Source: an uncultured Lachnospiraceae bacterium
Lineage (GTDB): Bacteria > Bacillota > Clostridia > Lachnospirales > Lachnospiraceae
DNA length: 48,831 nt
Direction: 5' to 3'
Assembly: GCA_900550285.1 (NCBI GenBank)
Contig: URRW01000019.1
Span: 1-48,831, forward strand
Part shown: one piece after another, positions 8,426 to 15,926 of the stretch
Position numbering within the stretch: position 1 is the first letter of the stretch
Layout: every line of letters starts with the position of its first letter
The notes under the pieces: generated by a model
Databases searched by the model: none
The model's input: only the letters and a program-made list of their open reading frames with translations
What the model was told of the DNA's origin: nothing
Translations under genes and position numbers: made by a program

Positions 8426-9646
8426 TTAGCTTGTAATGATGTGCATTAACTGCTGATAATAGAATTTTTCTGTATACTTTGCAACATTTGCTTTGGCTTT
8501 TTCTTTCAATCCAACTGAATAATTATTGTCTGTCAGAATATGCTCAATTTCTTTAGCAATATTATCGATAAGGTTCTCATCTCTCTTAAGCAAAATGCAA
8601 CCATTCTTACCTACATATTCAGGAATTCCTCCAGATTCTGTTGTAATTAATGCACATCCCGATGCCATTGCCTCTATCATCGTCATTCCAGCCGGCTCAT
8701 CCCACATTGATGGAAGTACAACTACATCTGCCATTTTATAAATAGTCGGCATATCTTCATTATCAATGTAACCGGTAAAAATAATCTGCTTTTTCAACTC
8801 CTCCGATGAAGTACGCAACTTTTCTTCATATGTTCCAACTATGTTGGCCTTATAAAAGTTAGATCCAACAATAAGCAAAACAATATCTTTTCGATTTAAC
8901 TTCTTAACTGCCGAGATAACTTCTTCAATTCCTTTTTCTTTATTAAGTCTCCCTGCAAAAAGGACTACCTTTTTTCCGTCGATTTTTTTTCTTAAATGAT
9001 TTAAAATTTGTTCGTTTGTTATATATGTGTTCAAATCAAAAAAATAATTGCGAAGACAGTTGTACATAACCAAGAACTTCTCTTCTGGAATTTGGCACTT
9101 TTCTTTCATTCTTTGTTTTACATACTTGCTGATTACAATTATTCCTTTGCTCTCTTTCATTATATTTCCCATTCCATATAAACTCTTTGGAACTGTATGC
9201 ATATGAAGAAACCATTTATTGTTATATTTTCTTCTATTCCCATACATTTTTAACGCTGAAAGAACTGGAAGTGAGTTTTCAAAAATAACTATATCAAAAT
9301 CACTATTCTTTAATATTTTTGCAACAAAATAAGAAAACCATTCAATCTGAGCAAGAAAACTAAGTGAATGAATCCTCTTACCTTGTAAAATATTTTTTGA
9401 AAAAAGATAAAAAAAACGATCCAATTTTTTTACAATCCATGGTACTTTCGCCCAAATAAAATTCGTATTATTATATTTAGTTGAAGCTTCTAAAGCCTCT
9501 TCATCATATACAGAAATACAACTTAAATTAATTTGATTTTCAAACTCATTTTGAGAAATTAATTCCTCGATTAATGCTGGAACAGCACCGCCTTTAACAG
9601 CTGGAATTGGCTGTTTGCTTGAGCCAACAATCAATACTTTTTGCAT
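8426..9646 (-). CDS. GT4-family glycosyltransferase
   Basis: A 406-residue GT-B enzyme. It begins MQKVLIVGSSKQPIPAVKGG, has VVLFAGRLNKEKGIEEVI at the start of the C-terminal Rossmann fold and EPAGMTMIEAMASGCALI as a full E-x7-E donor-binding motif. It would act on the lipid-linked intermediate at the membrane. GAGGG sits five bases before the ATG at 9646. It follows the GT2 gene ending at 9670 and is part of the AT-rich cassette. Of the three GT4 genes in the locus it is the longest. Sugar specificity is unknown. Confidence 0.9.
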   Translation of the reverse strand: MQKVLIVGSSKQPIPAVKGGAVPALIEELISQNEFENQINLSCISVYDEEALEASTKYNNTNFIWAKVPWIVKKLDRFFYLFSKNILQGKRIHSLSFLAQIEWFSYFVAKILKNSDFDIVIFENSLPVLSALKMYGNRRKYNNKWFLHMHTVPKSLYGMGNIMKESKGIIVISKYVKQRMKEKCQIPEEKFLVMYNCLRNYFFDLNTYITNEQILNHLRKKIDGKKVVLFAGRLNKEKGIEEVISAVKKLNRKDIVLLIVGSNFYKANIVGTYEEKLRTSSEELKKQIIFTGYIDNEDMPTIYKMADVVVLPSMWDEPAGMTMIEAMASGCALITTESGGIPEYVGKNGCILLKRDENLIDNIAKEIEHILTDNNYSVGLKEKAKANVAKYTEKFYYQQLMHIITS

Positions 9647-9669
9647 TTTTCCCTCACTCTTTTATTAAA

Positions 9670-10437
9670 TCACAATTTCCTCTTATCAATACCAATGCCA
9701 GTCCCTTTAACCCAGGCCCAAGCTCCTATTTCGTATATGCTACGAATCACATTGTGTCCTTCAATTTCATGATAAAGCTGCCAATGATACTTGGCTTGCT
9801 TTAATTTGTCGCTGGACACTGAACCAGTACGTCCCATACGATATGTACCAAGAACATCTTCCATGCCATAACAGTAATCGGTTTTCTTCAAAATTTTCAA
9901 CCACAAGGCAAAGTCATTTCTCTTTTTTATGGGTGGTACTTCAAACTTTCCAAGAGTTTCCTGATCATACATAACAGACAAGTTGCCAATTGGATTTGAA
10001 AGCCGAATCATCTTCTTATAATCCGTTTTCTTTGGCGGGATAATTGCGGTGTGTAAGTTATTGCCGTTTTCATCCATCCAGTCATAACCAGTTGCACTGA
10101 ACATAGCCCCTGTCTTTCTCATAAAAGTAATTTGCTTTTCCAGCTTTTCAGGCATCCAAATATCATCACTGTCAAGGAATGCAATATATTTACCAGTCGC
10201 CCGCTTCATGGCTTCCGTCCTAGCAACTGCCGGACCTCCATTTTGATGAAGAACGTAATAGTGAATATTTGGATATTTTTCCAAATACGGTCTTAACACC
10301 TCTGCGGTATTGTCCGTACTACAATCGTCTACAATCTGCACTTCCCAATCTGTAACTGTCTGAGCAATCACAGAATCCAGTGATTGCAAAATAAACTTGC
10401 CACAATTGTACGTCGGCATAATCACACTAACCAACAT
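9670..10437 (-). CDS. GT2-family glycosyltransferase
   Basis: A 255-residue GT-A enzyme: MLVSVIMPTYNCGKFILQ, VQIVDDCSTDNTAEVL and YIAFLDSDDIWMPEKLEKQ. It is visibly related to the GT2 domain of the large fusion protein at 12052-14172: both share the block YIAFLD(S/A)DD(I/V)W, a KLEKQ stretch, and a similar C-terminal region with SSDK. This suggests a shared subfamily or old duplication. The ATG at 10437 is preferred over a TTG at 10476 because a GGGAG lies between them. It is the first gene of the AT-rich part of the locus. Confidence 0.88.
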   Translation of the reverse strand: MLVSVIMPTYNCGKFILQSLDSVIAQTVTDWEVQIVDDCSTDNTAEVLRPYLEKYPNIHYYVLHQNGGPAVARTEAMKRATGKYIAFLDSDDIWMPEKLEKQITFMRKTGAMFSATGYDWMDENGNNLHTAIIPPKKTDYKKMIRLSNPIGNLSVMYDQETLGKFEVPPIKKRNDFALWLKILKKTDYCYGMEDVLGTYRMGRTGSVSSDKLKQAKYHWQLYHEIEGHNVIRSIYEIGAWAWVKGTGIGIDKRKL

Positions 10438-10484
10438 CTCTTCTTTTTCTCCCTTATAAAGTCCTATCCATCTCAAAATATCCC

Positions 10485-10502
10485 AGACTCATCTAAGAGT
10501 CT
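10485..10502. repeat. Hairpin at the GC-content junction
   Basis: AGACTC (10485-10490) and GAGTCT (10497-10502) form a perfect 6-bp stem with a 6-base loop. They lie in the 191-bp gap between the GC-rich sugar transferase gene and the AT-rich cassette. Downstream on the minus strand the sequence reads GGGATATTTTGAG, a weak U-tract, so an attenuator or weak terminator is possible. A second small palindrome (ATGATA-A-TATCAT) lies near 10543-10555. No gene is seen in the gap. Confidence 0.3.
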
Positions 10503-10628
10503 AAACCATCTTTTTTCAGAAAAATCAGCTTCATAATTCCAATATGATATTATCATCGAAGCCCTTCTTATTCTTACCTGACTACACCTTTACCAAAATC
10601 CGCTATCAAAATGCCTCAAGCCCTTGAT

Positions 10629-11990
10629 TTATCGCGGCTTCTTCTCCCCCATCGCCGTCGTCTGTCCCTCAGCCACCCCTTCGGTGCTCTCCGGCATAAA
10701 CAATATCTTCACCGTCGCCAGACAGATTTTAAAGTCCTCCCACAGACTCGGCCGTCCGATATACGTCAGATCCATCAGCAGCTTGTCATACGGCGTCGTA
10801 TTGTATTTGCCGTACACCTGCGCGTATCCGGTCAGTCCCGCCTTTGCCTGCAGCCTCAGTGCAAACTCCGGCATTTCCTTTTCGTACTGCGCCGCTATCT
10901 CCGGGCGTTCCGGGCGCGGGCCGACGATGCTCATATCGCCGCGCAGGATGTTGAAGAGCTGGGGAAGCTCATCGAAACGTATCTTGCGGATGATTTTGCC
11001 CACCGGGGTGATGCGGTCGTCCTTATCGCCTGTGCTCAGGCGCGCCACGCCGTCTTTTTCCGCGTCTACCCGCATGCTGCGGAATTTCAGGACGTTAAAT
11101 ACGCGGCCGTCCTTTGTCAGGCGCTTCTGCTTATAAAGGGCGGAGCCACCGTCGCTCTTGACCGCTATCGCCGTGACCAGGATGAACGGCGACAGCAAGA
11201 TAAGCGCGATGCCGGAGAGCAGGATGTCGAAGAAGCGCTTTGCCAGCACATATTCCGGTATCGGATGATAGCGTTCTATCTGCATCATCGGCAGATGGAA
11301 CATATGTATCTGCTTCGCCCCGCCCATGATCACGTCGCCGACGCGCGGGATAACATAAACCCGGATCCCCCGGTACATGCAGTATTTCAGGATGATGTTC
11401 CGGTCATGGCTGTGGATGCCCGCCAGAAAGACCGTATCGCAGCCGTCCAGCCCGGAAAGATTTTCCAGACATTCCTTTACCTGCAAAACATGTTCTATCT
11501 TGAATTTCTTTTCCAGACCGTATTCGCCTATCAGCGACTCCATTCCTTCCCGCGCGTCGTAGATGACTGCCGTCTCCCGCGGCCGGTAATTGGAAAAATA
11601 CCATTTGTGCGAAAGAAACGCCCAAAGCACAGATACCAGAAGCTGCGCCGCCAGAACCAGAAGCATCGGCAGCACGTTCGGCATATGTAAGGACAGCAGC
11701 CATATCACCATGTACAGCGCAAAATCCGCGATCACAAGCGACAATCCCTGACTGTAAATGAGCTCCGAAATCGGGCTCGTGGAAATGTGGAACGCGTCAT
11801 AAGACCTGCAAAACCCGAAATAAAGGATTGCAAACAAAAAGATCACGACCCAGTCGCCCCTTCTGTAGTACTTCACAAGCGCACGGTCCGCATAGTAGCC
11901 ATACCAGACCGCAGCAAAGCAAATCGCCATCAAAATGACATTCAGCACCTTGCATATCCTTACCGGCACATCATATTCATTTTTTCTCAT
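10629..11990 (-). CDS. Polyprenyl-phosphate sugar-1-phosphate transferase (initiating PGT)
   Basis: A 453-residue initiating enzyme that moves a sugar-1-phosphate from a UDP-sugar to undecaprenyl phosphate. Order: four hydrophobic segments (about 12-35, 47-63, 82-101, 106-126), a Rossmann-like domain (about 138-235), then the monotopic PGT catalytic domain (about 248-435). This domain has a re-entrant hydrophobic stretch near 253-277, KFRSM at 302-306, the catalytic Asp340-Glu341 in RFDELPQLFN, SIVGPRPERPE and AGLTGYAQVYGK. All expected catalytic text is present, so this is probably the working initiator. GGAG lies five bases before the ATG. It is the last GC-rich gene before the AT-rich cassette. 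Sugar specificity is not visible. Confidence 0.93.
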   Translation of the reverse strand: MRKNEYDVPVRICKVLNVILMAICFAAVWYGYYADRALVKYYRRGDWVVIFLFAILYFGFCRSYDAFHISTSPISELIYSQGLSLVIADFALYMVIWLLSLHMPNVLPMLLVLAAQLLVSVLWAFLSHKWYFSNYRPRETAVIYDAREGMESLIGEYGLEKKFKIEHVLQVKECLENLSGLDGCDTVFLAGIHSHDRNIILKYCMYRGIRVYVIPRVGDVIMGGAKQIHMFHLPMMQIERYHPIPEYVLAKRFFDILLSGIALILLSPFILVTAIAVKSDGGSALYKQKRLTKDGRVFNVLKFRSMRVDAEKDGVARLSTGDKDDRITPVGKIIRKIRFDELPQLFNILRGDMSIVGPRPERPEIAAQYEKEMPEFALRLQAKAGLTGYAQVYGKYNTTPYDKLLMDLTYIGRPSLWEDFKICLATVKILFMPESTEGVAEGQTTAMGEKKPR

Positions 11991-12051
11991 TTTCTCTCCA
12001 CCTCACAACCTGTCAGATACCCGTTCCTGCCCGGATATCTTTTGTTTCATC

Positions 12052-14172
12052 CTAATCCCTGTTTCTTTTTGACCCTGCCGCTAAAAGCAAAAGCTTCAGA
12101 TCCAACAGCCCGGAAAAATGCTGTATATATATCAGATCCAGCTTAAAAAGCTCCTCTGCCGCCGTCGTTTTTTTGCCATAGACCTGCGCATACCCGGTCA
12201 GTCCCGCCCTAACGCGCAGCCTGTAAAAATATCGCGGGTCCTGCTCCAGAAGCTCCTCCATCCGTTTCCCGGAAAGCGGCCGCGGCCCTACGAGCGACAT
12301 TTTTCCGTGCAGCACGTCCCACAGCATCGGAAGCCTGCTGATGCGGCTTTTATCCCAACAGGAGTTTTCGTCTGCGCTGTCCTGTATCCCGTCCATCCCC
12401 GTCGCAAAAAAATGCAGGTCAAACTCCTTGTTCGATTTTGTCACGCACCGCTGCGTTTCCATGACTCTGCCGTATTTGAGCTTTCCGTAAACCGCGCGGC
12501 ACAAAATCACGGGCGAAAACAACAGCAGCAGCGCCGCCGAAACAACAACATCTGCAATCCGTTTCAACACGCGCATTTCCCAGCTGATCGGATATTCCCG
12601 AAGCTCCAGCAGCGGCATATCAAACAGCTCCATCGGCTCCGTCCCCTGCATCAGGATGTCCGCCACATCCGGCATCAGATAAACGCGGATGTAATGACTG
12701 TAGCAAAATTCCAGAAGCTCCCGGCGGGTCGCCTCCTCCATCGGTCCTAAAATGACCGCGCCGTACCAGAGCAGGCATTCTTCCTTGATTTCTTCCAGAT
12801 TGTCCTTCAAATGAAGGGTGCGCAGTACCTGAAAACGGTCCCCTCGCGTCTCAAACGCCCGCAGCACCGGACGGATATCCTTCTCTCCTTCTATCGCAAG
12901 CGTTTCTATCGGAGGGAAGACGAGCCGGAATATTTTATCGGTCGCAAACGCCCACAGCCCCGCAAATGCAGTCTGCATAAGCGTCATTGCCAGCATCCCG
13001 TCCGCCGGAAGAAGCCAGTTTCTCATCAGGGAAATCTGAAAATAAGAAATCACATTTGTGAGCACGAGCGACGTCGTCTGCGACGCAAAAATATTGCCCG
13101 GCTTCAAATATCCTGTTTTCGTCCCTCCGCTCATCCTGGTCAGACACAGCAGAACGACCATATAGATGGCAAGAACGAGCAGATGTCCTCTGAAATAAAG
13201 CTTTAGTCCTGTTCCGTAATCGAAGCCCTCCTGACTGACACGATAGCTCGACACCAACGGATAGTAATAGCCGAACCACATCCATGCAAAAGCAGCCGTC
13301 TGGACAAGTATTCCGAAAAAAGACAGCTCCAATACGACGAACCTTTTTACAGCCTCCGCATGATTCCGGACGGTATCTGCAACCAGACGACGGATGCTTG
13401 CCCGCCATGCCCACCGGAACAGATAAAAAGCAGCCGCCGGAACACTTAATTCCGCGACTGTCCGGTAGAGATTCCATATTCTTTTAACGGCAACTCCCTT
13501 ATCGGAGGATAATGACTGAGCCGGTCGACGATAGATTGCCAGCGATTCATCCAGCCCGTGAGCAACAAAGCCCGCCTTCAGGATATTCCACCAGGTCGCG
13601 GTGTCCTCACTGCCGATGGCAGGCATATGAATGAGCTCTTTCCCGGTTTTCTGCGTATCCAGCAGCACCGTTGAAGTAAAAATGACCGTCCTGCTCAACG
13701 CCTCCTTATAATGAAGAAGTCTCGGGACATGCACCGCTTTCCCGGTCGGAACGGCGTTTTCATCCCCGAATTCATAGGCGGAGAACACAAAAGCCGCACC
13801 ATGCTTTTCCAGAAATGCCATTTGCTTTTCCAGCTTCTGCGGATACCACACGTCATCCGCATCCAAAAAGGCGATATATCTTCCCTTTGCCGCATCGATT
13901 CCGGTGTTACGTGCCTTTGCCGCACCCTCATTTTTCGGCTTTTGGATCAGCCGGATTTTCTCCTCTCCGCATAATGTCCGTAATGTCCGGTTTCCACTTT
14001 CCAACATTTCCATTTTCCGGATGCATTCCCGGATTTTTTCTACGCTTTTATCTCTGGAACAGTCATCCACCAGAATCAGCTCCCAGTCCGGATACGTCTG
14101 TCTGCAAACCATTTCTATCGTTGTCTCTATGTATTTTTCCGCATTATAGACCGGTACGATAATGCTGATCAT
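12052..14172 (-). CDS. GT2 domain fused to a degenerate phosphoglycosyl transferase
   Basis: A 706-residue two-part protein. Residues 1-260 are a GT2 glycosyltransferase (MISIIVPVYNAEKYIETT; DADD at 104-107). Four hydrophobic segments follow (about 280-302, 331-347, 366-384, 392-411), then a Rossmann-like region (about 420-515) and a PGT-like domain (531-706) ending RAGLTGYAQVYGKKTT. Aligned by eye to the neighbouring intact PGT, the catalytic Asp-Glu is replaced by Ser612-Arg613 (ISRLPMLWDV) and KFRSM by FATGM (589-593), although SLVGPRP and the C-terminal fold remain. The GT2 part looks intact; the PGT part is probably inactive and may serve as a membrane platform or binding partner. The ATG at 14172 overlaps the previous stop as ATGA. 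Confidence 0.85.
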   Translation of the reverse strand: MISIIVPVYNAEKYIETTIEMVCRQTYPDWELILVDDCSRDKSVEKIRECIRKMEMLESGNRTLRTLCGEEKIRLIQKPKNEGAAKARNTGIDAAKGRYIAFLDADDVWYPQKLEKQMAFLEKHGAAFVFSAYEFGDENAVPTGKAVHVPRLLHYKEALSRTVIFTSTVLLDTQKTGKELIHMPAIGSEDTATWWNILKAGFVAHGLDESLAIYRRPAQSLSSDKGVAVKRIWNLYRTVAELSVPAAAFYLFRWAWRASIRRLVADTVRNHAEAVKRFVVLELSFFGILVQTAAFAWMWFGYYYPLVSSYRVSQEGFDYGTGLKLYFRGHLLVLAIYMVVLLCLTRMSGGTKTGYLKPGNIFASQTTSLVLTNVISYFQISLMRNWLLPADGMLAMTLMQTAFAGLWAFATDKIFRLVFPPIETLAIEGEKDIRPVLRAFETRGDRFQVLRTLHLKDNLEEIKEECLLWYGAVILGPMEEATRRELLEFCYSHYIRVYLMPDVADILMQGTEPMELFDMPLLELREYPISWEMRVLKRIADVVVSAALLLLFSPVILCRAVYGKLKYGRVMETQRCVTKSNKEFDLHFFATGMDGIQDSADENSCWDKSRISRLPMLWDVLHGKMSLVGPRPLSGKRMEELLEQDPRYFYRLRVRAGLTGYAQVYGKKTTAAEELFKLDLIYIQHFSGLLDLKLLLLAAGSKRNRD

Positions 14173-14879
14173 CTTTCCAAGACCCCGTTCTTTCCTTTTT
14201 TGTAGAACCACCGTTTCCATACCGGCGGTACAGGTCTTACATAATATATCCCGCTCCTGTCCAGCCTGTATCCTTTTTCTTTTGGATTCTCACCGACAAA
14301 TGCTGTGATTCCTCTTTTTCTGCACTCATCCAGCAGCTCTTTTTTTTCGTCCTTTAAACAGATCACCAGCTGCGGAATCCGGTAAATTTCCACTATATGC
14401 CCGATTTCATCCGGATTCGTCCACAAAATGCGTCCTGTCACAGCAATCAGGTCGTTCCTGCTTTGTGCCAGACGCTCTGCCCTTGCAAGGTTTTCCGGCC
14501 CATCATAGACAAGCAGCGTCCAGCCCGGACAAATCTCCCGACGCATCCAGTGTTTTGCTGCGATAAGCCATATTCCTCCCGTCAGGATGGCTTCCACATA
14601 CACTACCGCCGCCTGCCCCGGATTCCCAAAAGCTGACGCTGTTACCAAAAATGCCGGCGTACACGCACATAGCAGTCTGATTGCCAGTGCGCCCTCCGTC
14701 CTGACCGACACGTCAAAAGCATCGACTGCCAATCCCGCAATGGCTGCCGTTCCAAGAAAGACCATCGTTACGGCTACAGGCAGTCCCCTCGCACAAAATA
14801 CTGCGATCCAAAGCACAAACAGCGCCGCCGCACACATACAAGTATGAAAATCCTGCCGTTTTAACCGGTTCAAGCTCAT
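14169..14879 (-). CDS. Membrane/Rossmann half of a PGT, catalytic domain absent
   Basis: A 236-residue protein with four hydrophobic segments (about 13-30, 34-52, 65-82, 90-107). A Rossmann-like domain (about 118-200) follows, running from TLLVYDGPENLARAE through PQLVICLKDEKKELLDECRKRG to ITAFVGENP. This parallels the N-terminal half of the sugar transferase at 10629-11990 (TAVIYDAREG..., VFLAGIHSHD..., RGIRVYVIPRVGD). It stops with a basic tail (WKRWFYKKGK) where the PGT domain should begin. No PGT fragment follows in another frame: the next gene starts in the ATGA overlap with a GT2 domain. So it looks like a designed stand-alone module, not a frameshifted gene. Function is unknown; a partner or regulator of the initiating PGT is plausible. 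Confidence 0.7.
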   Translation of the reverse strand: MSLNRLKRQDFHTCMCAAALFVLWIAVFCARGLPVAVTMVFLGTAAIAGLAVDAFDVSVRTEGALAIRLLCACTPAFLVTASAFGNPGQAAVVYVEAILTGGIWLIAAKHWMRREICPGWTLLVYDGPENLARAERLAQSRNDLIAVTGRILWTNPDEIGHIVEIYRIPQLVICLKDEKKELLDECRKRGITAFVGENPKEKGYRLDRSGIYYVRPVPPVWKRWFYKKGKNGVLER

Positions 14880-15394
14880 TTTGTTTCCTCTTTTTTTATA
14901 ACCTCAAGTCCTACCGTGACCGTCCGTCTGTCTCCCAGAAAATCCACCCTCAGCTTTGCCTCCCGCTTGTGGCGATCAATGTGCACAAGTTGTCCCCGGC
15001 AGCTTTTCAACGGTCCGTCCGTCACGGTCAGTTCATCTCCAATCAGATATCCCTTAGAGATTCTGATAACCTTGTCCTCGTCAGACAGGCTTTTTAAAAA
15101 TTCCTCTTCATGAGGATACAGGGGCTTCGGAACTCCATCTGCTCCCAGAAGCTTTGTAAATTCCGGGATTTTTTTCAGCTGTTCATATAAAGCTGCCGGA
15201 TCGGCGCTTTCAAAAAACAAATATCCCGGAAACAGTATATTTTCCCGCCTGGAAAGAACACCCCTTATGCGGCGCACCGTTTCCGTTTTCGGGATGAAGC
15301 ATTCCTCATAAACCCGGCTCTGTCCAATGAGTATTTCACACATCTGTTTCAGTTTTTCTTCCTGTCCGGTTCTGATCCACACCACATACCACAT
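14876..15394 (-). CDS. NusG-family processive antiterminator (LoaP-like)
   Basis: A 172-residue NusG paralogue. The N-terminal NGN domain begins MWYVVWIRTGQEEKLKQMC and contains ENILFPGYLFFES. The C-terminal KOW region is GDELTVTDGPLKSCRGQL with the strand KLRVDFLGDRRTVTVGLEVI. Specialised NusG paralogues of the LoaP/RfaH kind ride with RNA polymerase and let it read long polysaccharide or antibiotic operons; its place inside an 18-kb capsule operon fits. I chose the ATG at 15394 (GAGG nine bases upstream), since the longer frame to 15490 adds only a basic, non-homologous leader. The housekeeping nusG would lie elsewhere with secE and rplK. It is coupled to the next gene by ATGA. Confidence 0.85.
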   Translation of the reverse strand: MWYVVWIRTGQEEKLKQMCEILIGQSRVYEECFIPKTETVRRIRGVLSRRENILFPGYLFFESADPAALYEQLKKIPEFTKLLGADGVPKPLYPHEEEFLKSLSDEDKVIRISKGYLIGDELTVTDGPLKSCRGQLVHIDRHKREAKLRVDFLGDRRTVTVGLEVIKKEETK

Positions 15395-15433
15395 GCTTCT
15401 TTGCCTCTGCACCTGATTTTTTCGTTTTTTGCC

Positions 15434-15455
15434 GCCCGAAAACCGTTTTTTGGGC
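15434..15455. repeat. Leader hairpin upstream of the NusG-like gene
   Basis: GCCCGAAAA (15434-15442) pairs with TTTTTTGGGC (15446-15455) around a CCG loop. It sits in the 178-base gap before the LoaP-like gene. No U-run follows it on the minus strand, so it is not a simple terminator. A second hairpin is at 15522-15547. RNA hairpins in leaders are the known recognition elements of LoaP proteins, so these are candidates, without proof. Confidence 0.4.
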
Positions 15456-15521
15456 AGGCTTCGCCATTCCGTCCGGGAAATCTCCCGCACGGATGACTTT
15501 TCTCTTTTACCATGCGGCGGT

Positions 15522-15547
15522 CAAAACGCGGCGTCGCGACGATTTTG
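15522..15547. repeat. Second leader hairpin before the NusG-like gene
   Basis: CAAAACGCG (15522-15530) faces CGATTTTG (15540-15547). Five outer pairs (CAAAA/TTTTG) and inner CG pairs are separated by a bulge. It lies immediately beyond the stop of the Ig-like gene at 15573, in the same transcript. Confidence 0.3.
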
Positions 15548-15572
15548 CCTGCTGCAATCGAATCTGTCCTGT

Positions 15573-15926
15573 CTATTCTGTCTGCTGTATATTATGTCCT
15601 GTTGTCCTGACTTCAAGAATCCTTGATTTTTCCGAAACGTTGTTGGAAGCGTCCGAGGCTGCATATGTCACGAGCACCCTTCCGTCCGCCATATCCGATA
15701 TTTTTTCAATAAAAAGCCTGTCTGTCACATCGCCGTCCTTCGCGTCATACGCCGTAACCCCTTCAAGAAGCTGCTCCTGCGTCATTGTCTCCTCATAGAC
15801 CAGCGCCGTCTCGGGCACTGCGATGACCGGGGCAGTCCTGTCCTGTCTCATATACAAAAAGGCGCCTATCCCTATCAGTACTGCATCCAACGCGAAAAAA
15901 CCGGCTGTCATCGTCTTGATATTCAT
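15573..15926 (-). CDS. Membrane-anchored Ig-like (DUF5011-type) protein
   Basis: A 117-residue protein with one N-terminal hydrophobic segment (about 7-26) and then one small extracytoplasmic domain of the DUF5011/bacterial Ig-like kind. It shows APVIAVPE, GVTAYDAKDGDVTDRL and VTYAASDASNNVSEKSRIL. The D-x-KDGDVT and SDASNN turns are hallmarks of these beta-sandwich domains, normally found as repeats in large surface proteins. Here one copy sits alone between cpsD and the antiterminator gene and is joined to cpsD by an ATGA overlap. A role in polymer attachment, or as an extracellular partner of the CpsCD machinery, is inferred from position only. Confidence 0.75.
   Translation of the reverse strand: MNIKTMTAGFFALDAVLIGIGAFLYMRQDRTAPVIAVPETALVYEETMTQEQLLEGVTAYDAKDGDVTDRLFIEKISDMADGRVLVTYAASDASNNVSEKSRILEVRTTGHNIQQTE

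Noticed and set aside
10611..11690. A 359-codon plus-strand open frame opposite the sugar transferase gene
   Set aside because: It is rich in His, Arg and Gln, has no recognisable domain or ribosome site, and lies wholly opposite a well-supported gene in GC-rich DNA.
14169..14879. Frameshifted or truncated full PGT gene
   Set aside because: No PGT-domain text follows in any frame; the next gene starts at once with a GT2 domain in an ATGA overlap.
15434..15455. Intrinsic terminator before the NusG-like gene
   Set aside because: On the transcribed strand the stem is followed by GGCAAAAAACG, with no U-tract, so it is listed only as a leader hairpin.
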